Shown here in pieces: positions 57,346 through 64,000 of a stretch of 64,000 bases of DNA. The position numbers were made by a program, and so were the translations under genes. The notes below the pieces were generated by a model, which did not search any database, was not told the origin of the DNA, and saw only the letters and a program-made list of their open reading frames with translations. Position 1 is the first letter of the stretch. Every line of letters starts with the position of its first letter. The stretch comes from Brienomyrus brachyistius. Lineage: Eukaryota > Chordata > Actinopteri > Osteoglossiformes > Mormyridae. Where the stretch lies: the NCBI RefSeq assembly GCF_023856365.1, contig NC_064535.1:14391363-14455362 (forward strand), in the 5' to 3' direction.

Positions 57346-60300
57346 ACTGGCAGGAATACGGTAATTAATTTCTCACATTGCTCTATAATATATTTTAAAT
57401 TTAAATGTAAAATAACTAGCATAATGATGATGAGACTGCTGATGTCATTATGTTAATTAATGAAATTAATTAATTAATTAACATGATTATTTAAGCCAGC
57501 AATTAACTTATTTGCATGATCTACTATTGATTCCCCATTCCCCATTTTAAAAAAAACTTTTTTTTTTTTTTGTAAAAGATAATGGAAAGCGGTCCTCTCG
57601 AGTGTAAAATCTTTTAGACGCCCCGGAAGTTGCAGGCTAGGCTGTCTGTAATGTCAGGGGCTCGTCCAGCACAAACGCGCCCTTCTCCTCACCACAGAGC
57701 CAAGCACCTTCGCTGAAGCGTGGAAACAGCAAGGCACGCAAACAAAGATATCCCGTTACTCGCGTGAATCTCGCGGTCTCCTTTCGCAAAAAGTCGGGGG
57801 TGGGCCGAGAAGGCGGTCAGCTGTGCTTGAATTCCATCATAAACATTAAGGTTTAAAAAGTATTTTATGTATTAGGATCAAACTGGGCAACGACGTGTGC
57901 TTCTCTACCGAGAGTTATCGTGGTTACCGTATGGGGTGTGTTTATGGACAGGTGAGTAGGGTTTAATTTGTAGCGCAAATTTTAACGATGATCATGTGCC
58001 TGACATCAGACGCACACTTTTCCCATTAATGGGGGGGGGGGGGGGGGGGAGAGAATGCTGTACATTATGCAGGGGGGGGGGTAGAATGCTGTACATTATG
58101 CAGCAGGGATGGAAGTGATACCATGATCACTGAATGTGCAGGAAGACAAACACAAGGAGGTTTTGGACAGTGGGAGCCATTTGTTTTATGGCCTGTGTAG
58201 GAACGAAAATATGCTCCGTCGTCCTCAGAAAAAAGACAGAGGAACAAACATTATGGCGGAAGGAAATCCATCAGATTTGTGGATAACCAAGCCGAGAGCG
58301 TTTTTATTTTCCTGAGACATTTTTGTCATGTTATAATTAAAACATCAGACGTCAGTGACTCATTTCCTGCATTAAATCTGAAACAAATGCTTGGGGTCTT
58401 TTTTTTTGGGGGGGGGGTATGCCCAGGAATTTAATTTGAAACATATAGCTGCTGTCTCTCTCCGGCACTGTAAATTGAGCCGCATGGAAATTTGCATGTG
58501 GGGTAGGATAGGGCGGGGGGTGGGACGAGAAAAATAATGCCGGATCTGGGACAGGTGGATGATTTCATCTTAAAGGATGCCAGTATGCAAGGATGCATGT
58601 AACACGAAACTAACTGAGCTTGCATACGAGGAGTGGGGGAAACATGGCAGAGCGCAGGCAGCTCTCAGAAGGTCGTCATGACTCAGGTACCCGGGACAGA
58701 GAGAAGGACCAATCTGCATGCTCTTGCCATTCCCACCCACAGATGGAGGTGATGTGACACTCGCGGTGATCCGCGGCGGATCACGATCACCGTGCCTGAA
58801 GCCGAGAGAGAAGCTAGCCCAGATCTGCTTCCAGCCGTGGCTCTCTACCAGCCTCTAGCCCTCTGCCGGTGATGACTGACAGGCCCAAAGATACCTGGAT
58901 TACTCAGATGATCCGTAGCATTCACTGGAGCCACCAGAAATAACTCGCATGCCTTTTAGCTATGTTTTCATTTGTCCAAATCCCGGGGTGGGGGCGGGGT
59001 GGCATCTTGTTCCCAGTCCCAGACAGCGATGGGATGGGAGGTGCAGTTCCTTTCCACTATGCGCCCCGAGGTCCCACTTGTAACCCGAGTGTTCACTGGT
59101 GTTCAGCGGGGATAGAAGCCGACATTAAGAACAACCCTGCTGGATAATTTTGCCCGAACGTCACGCTGCTGCCCCTCGGTCAGTGACATCACCAGCATGC
59201 TTGTCCAGAAGGGCTGGCTTTTGTTGCATCGGATTGAGGGAAAAGGCCTTTATCTCAGGCCGGGTGTGGGTGGGGGGCTGGAAGAGACTCATTTTCCTGG
59301 CGTTCAGGCAGAGTACCGGCTTGAAAACTCCAGCCTCTCTGTCTCCTCTTTTCCCTCCTTCTGCTAGGTGCTAATAACTGCCAACTGACTGCAATTTGCA
59401 CCTCCCCTCTTCCCACCCTCCCGTTTTCCGCTGCCCCCACCAATCTCTGTCTTAGTTTAGTGATGGTTCAATTCTTGGTAAAAGAGGCTTTGTGCTTCCT
59501 TCCTTTTGTAAAGCCTCGAATCTGTGATGCATTGGAAATCAGTCCCATTTACACTCTTTGTTCTCTCTTTATCGCAAAGCCTTTATTCATAAAAAGCGTT
59601 TTTTTTTTTGAGAAATAAGACATAGTTTTACTGCATTCTTAAATAAAACGAGTCCCTTTCTTGTTCTGCATTAACTTATCTGAGTGATTTAAAACATGTT
59701 TCTGCGTCTGGACACGCACACGCTCACACACACGCAAGGAACATGGTCCTGTTCTCCTCATTAACACACACTCACACGGCTCCTTATGTTAAATGGCCGT
59801 AATAACTATCTGCACCTGCGTACCACCGGGTAGCGACAGTTAGCAATTAGCGCTGACTTCACAAATCTGGGCTGTTGTTCTGTCTGGGAGAAGCAGGAAG
59901 TAGAGTTAAACATTACAAATGGGGCACGATCTGCACACCATCAAAACTATACTCATCGCTCCTGGTTAGAACATGTTTCTCTTCAGCCGGCCATGGATCC
60001 CATTTACAGTAAATGTGTACATTTCCGGGGCAGAATAAGGCTACAGAAATACTGTTGAATTTTGTTTTTGTGCTGAGCAAATATCTCCCAGGGTATGAGT
60101 TGGTTAAAGTAATGAAATGAAAATTCAATAGCAAAACGTGTTAATAGAAACTGCTTTCGCCTTCAGGAAAATATCTCTATTCTCAAATGTTAAATGGGGG
60201 GGAGGTGTCGGCTTACGGAACGTAAGCCAATGAAATATCTGTCACCAAAAAACAATTACTTTAAGGCTTAACTCCATCGACGGCGAACAGGTAATGGTAA

Positions 60301-61194
60301 CAGCGTTCGTCAGCGATGGCAGGCGCTCAGACTGGGCCGTGCTGCAGCAGCCAGGACCCACAACACACTGCACTCATTGTGTCTCGAATGTGAAAAGAAC
60401 CAGGGTATAAAATCACAGGGCTGGTAAAGGTCCCTGTTTTGACCTCTGACCTCTAGGCTCAATCAGATGCCCCCCCGTGTCCTGATGTCATCAGCTGCTC
60501 ATTATTCCCAATGGCCTCCCCAAAAGCCCGGATCCCTCCCCCATCGCCCAGTCATCTGTCCGGTGTCCTATCCCCTGAAGAATACTGAAATGTTCCACAA
60601 TGCCCTTCACCGTTCATACCCCTTTTTTGCTTCTCTTTGTTTCTCCTTCCCTGGCTGAGGTCTCCTGTCAATCGGCATCATCCGCCTCCCTTGGCGGCCC
60701 CAACGTACAGGTGGTACATGGGGAGGGGAGGGGGCTGTAGGAGCAAACCAGTCTGCGCACCTGAGGGTCAGTCAGATGGCTGTCATGACGATTAGCTAAA
60801 GCTGCCTGCAGCCTCTGGTCATTCATCTCCTCAGACACACTGCAATTATTCTGCTTATATAGCAAAGCCTGAATGAAAGGATCCGCAGAGTAAGGTGATG
60901 AAATTAGTATAGAGCCGGTCTGGCAGGCCGTGGACTTGGGGGTCAGACTGCGAGTCACGCAGATACTCAGTGAGTTCATTTGGATTGATTGAACTGATGT
61001 ATTATAAGGATCTAAATGTGAAACTGAATGACAGCAAATAGAATTAAGGCCTTAATTCCACCGTAGTAATTTAGAAATGCTTTTGTGCTAACAGAAAACC
61101 GAAGTGACCGCAAATAGTCAAGTATAATCTGCAACAAAAATAATTTGGAAAATATTTTACATCACATCAAATAATAGAACTGTAAGTATCTAAT

Positions 61195-61195
61195 G

Positions 61196-61250
<55 letters not shown>
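61195..61250. repeat. (AT)n microsatellite
   Basis: An uninterrupted alternating AT run of more than 50 bp in AT-rich sequence; self-complementary, so it can extrude a cruciform. Confidence 0.95.
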
Positions 61251-61252
<2 letters not shown>

Positions 61253-62830
61253 GATCAATTTACACTGAGAACATCACATTAATTTCACATCAGCAGTGGA
61301 GTGCAGTAGTCAGGATCTGGTGCAATTTCCTGAAGCAAGGAACAGAATCAAAACATCCCAAAAGGGTTATATCATTATGGGAGTAAATATTAGCGATGTC
61401 ATAAACAGAACAAAGTGCTAATGGGCCTGTTATTTAATAAACCCATGAAAGGCACAGAGTGTAAGGTGACATCACAGTCACTAAAGCGCGGTTTGTATAC
61501 GGTCCTGTGATTACATAGTGCCAACAATGACTAACAGACGGAAAAACTCTGTGAGCGTTAGCCATTGTAGCTTATGTCTGTGGTCCGTCTATTACAACGT
61601 CATGAAGACATTCTCTCTCTCCCATACATAGGTGACTGCAAGTTCTGTGGGACGCAAATTTAAAGACTAACCCCGAGGAATTCTCGAGCGGCAAAAGCTG
61701 GGAGTTTTAGACGTTAGATTCCATCTTTATTTTTAGTAAAAAATTACAGGCCGGATATTAACGCAAAAAATAACCATGCAAATAAAAACAATTACGGCCA
61801 TAATTTTTTCAGTTTTCACCAAATTTGGGTGCCTGTGTGTGTTTGACAGTGTTTAATCACACGGATCGCTACACGAGGAGATATTTATAGCTGTATGTGA
61901 CCATCATTCAGATACACGGGCACGTGTCAGAACAGATCATGTTTCGCCAAAAGGGGGGAATAAGAGTCAATGAATGTTGAAGAAAAGTTCAGCCTAAGTT
62001 GTGCTGGGCCTCAGATGGGGGGACCTTAATCCTTGCAGCCCCCAGGTCCCGTCTCTGCTTTGTGCCATCAAGAAGGAGGGGGATACGAGAGGAAAATGGG
62101 GGGGGAAAAGGCGGCTGGAGGAAACAGGAAGCAAAGATGCGTCTCTCAGTGTGATGCTTTTGAACATGGAACTTTATTCGAACATTAACGATGAAAGTAA
62201 CATTCACTAATCAGCTGACTGATTGATCGATCAGTAAATCCTAACAGTCTTTACAAGGCCAGGAATATGGCATGCAAATCCACATCCAGGATTGCACTTT
62301 TCCACAGTTTTCCCCGAGAGCCAGTGCTCTCAAACTTCAGTGTGTCTTTTTTTTCAAAATCCTGCTCATCTCTCCACACAGTGCAGACTGACGCCGAGAT
62401 ACGCGTGGGGGAACCAGACTCCCAGTGGCAGGATGCCACACCAAACCAGCTGAAGGTCATCGTAATATAATCTCCATTGCTAACAATTAATCTAAAATCT
62501 GCCATTTCCTGTCGCGGGATATTCAGCAGTGTTTTCCTTCAAGTTTACGTCAAGGTCGATGGAAATGGGAAGCTTCTGTTGGACCAGAGAAAAGCACCTT
62601 GCTTCAGTAACTGGAAAACTCTGGGCGAGGGGGGCATGTCGGCCATGCAGCGGGATAACGGGGAATCCCCGCCCCCAGGATCTTTAACGAGCTCTGGCCC
62701 GTGTCGCGGAAATGAATCAAAACAGAGCTGCACAGCGACTCACAGCATGGCCGCTATATCTGAGGAGGCAGCTAAGGCACATTTCACAAGTATGTGCAGG
62801 TAGCTGACTCACACTGCTAAATAGGGGATG

Positions 62831-62869
62831 AGTGTGTGTGTGTGTGTGTGTGTGTGTGGGGGGGGGGGG
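62831..62869. repeat. (GT)n joined to poly-G
   Basis: A GT run of about 28 bp passing directly into about 11 G. Low-complexity tract in the upstream flank. Confidence 0.9.
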
Positions 62870-64000
62870 AGGGGTGGTGTCCTTATCTTCCTGACTCAGG
62901 GGAATCGATGCAAATGACACGATTTATCGATGGGCGGTCCCATTCCCATCGCCCCCCCCCCCCCTCACCAAGGGAGCTTGCACCTCCTCTTCCAGACAGT
63001 CTGGAGATAAGGAACCGTCAGGGTAGATTAACCATTTCCCAGGAGTCAAGCACGAGATCAAAACTCAATTAATTTTGAGGGCGCTCCGCTCGACACAGGA
63101 GCCGAGGGTCTCTGCCGTCATCGGTGGACCGATTCCAGGTGGGAGCATTTTCACGCTCATTCTTCCATGATACTTATCGCTTATTTTGGTTGGACGGTTG
63201 TCCAGGTAAATAAAGTGTATTCATTTTCAACAGCAAAAATGGTCAATATACAATGGGTTAATTGCATGGCCTTGATAGCGGAGTGAAGTTCTAACAGGGG
63301 AAAGCACAGACACAAGGCCTATGATGACAGTTACTCTGTGCATCCCCAGGTCTGAGAGTGGAGAGCAATTCGGTCAGTATGGATTCTCAGCGTTTCTACA
63401 TCCTGAGTCCGGTCATATAATCCAGAAACATTTAAATGCCACAGTAACCTTTCATTTACAGACATTTGTAAATCATTACAGATTTAAAGGTAGCCCGTTA
63501 ACAGTTTACCAGTGTATACAATGATTTACAAATCCTAAAATTTTTCTTACAATTACCCAAAATACCTTAAACCAATTCAAAGTCAAATTACATGTTTTGC
63601 AGATGCATATAAGTACTCCAATGTTTTGTTTAAAGATATGCCTAAATTTTTGTCTTTCTGTTTACAAATTGAGAAATCACCTCCTGTAAAGACATTTTTA
63701 ACCAGACAGAAACAGATTTTCAGATTTACAAACTAATCACATTTGAAAGCGTAGGTAACTGCCTGTTATAATACAATAATACGTATTAATACAAAGCTAC
63801 TGTTAAATCTACTAGAGCTTTAAACTAATTAATTAAATGAATTATTCAGTAATATCTTGAAAGGTGTGATGGTTTTGGCTTCCACAAGTTTTGCAGTTAA
63901 AGTTCCCAGATACGGAAGAATCATTCAAAGCATAACTTTTTACAGTAATGCAGCAAATCACTGTGTTGTTAATCTTAGCTCTATCCTAGACTAAAGACAC

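Larger units (their letters stand above)
55511..64000. other. Upstream flank, no gene seen
   Basis: About 8.5 kb upstream of fgfr2 without recognisable exons. It holds poly-G runs (56531-56546, 58031-58049), a SINE-tail fragment at 57262-57345, an (AT)n run at about 61195-61250 and a (GT)n-poly-G tract at 62831-62869. In human the next gene upstream is ATE1; nothing like it is visible here. Confidence 0.5.

Noticed and set aside
55511..64000. An ATE1-like neighbour expected from human gene order
   Set aside because: No exon resembling it was found on either strand; the neighbour may lie outside the window, or gene order may differ.

Overview
This is vertebrate nuclear DNA, almost certainly from a ray-finned fish. 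It has sparse GT-AG-split exons, dense CA/GA/AT microsatellites, GC-rich minisatellites, tRNA-headed SINEs of a type common in fish, and many long poly-C or poly-G runs. The order or family of the fish cannot be fixed from this window. The only protein-coding gene I can support is fgfr2 (fibroblast growth factor receptor 2), on the minus strand. Its coding exons run from the start codon at 51290 down to the stop codon at 18652-18654. Orthology to FGFR2 rather than FGFR1, 3 or 4 rests on the C-terminal tail, the IIIb and IIIc exons, and a 3' UTR block that matches my memory of the human FGFR2 3' UTR.

Gene layout, read right to left: a candidate CpG-rich promoter and non-coding exon 1 (about 54610-55500); the signal-peptide exon 2 (51175-51432); Ig1 (45847-46113); acid box (45108-45182); Ig2 (42181-42350 and 39652-39775); the IIIa half of Ig3 (38222-38412); the mutually exclusive IIIb (37641-37779) and IIIc (36611-36755) exons; the transmembrane exon (34926/34932-35131); the juxtamembrane exon (33948-34087); eight kinase and tail exons down to 18652; and a 3' UTR to about 17.7 kb. 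Every coding exon has GT-AG borders and compatible phases. Most lengths equal those I recall for human FGFR2 exons (267, 170, 124, 191, 145, 122, 111, 191, 123, 71, 138 and 106 bp). The spliced IIIc form would be 819 residues, against 821 in human.

The one defect is in exon 2, where a single extra C in a CCC run (51221-51230) shifts the frame between the signal peptide and the rest of the protein. Regulatory logic is visible in several places. There is an in-frame upstream ATG in exon 2. The transmembrane exon keeps the unusual /GA 5' splice site that adds Val-Thr to the FRS2-binding segment. The IIIb-IIIc intron carries a U-rich tract after the IIIb donor, a TGCATG (RBFOX-type) element, a neighbouring UGGUGGG (ESRP-type) motif and a long CU tract at the IIIc acceptor.

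The flanks (1-17.7 kb and 55.5-64 kb) show no recognisable gene. The left flank holds four large tandem arrays (16-bp, 26-bp, 10/20-bp and CA/ACGTACAT units), a tail-to-tail SINE pair and decayed Ty3/gypsy-like retroelement pieces. The introns hold further SINE, MITE-like and CA-flanked fish repeats.
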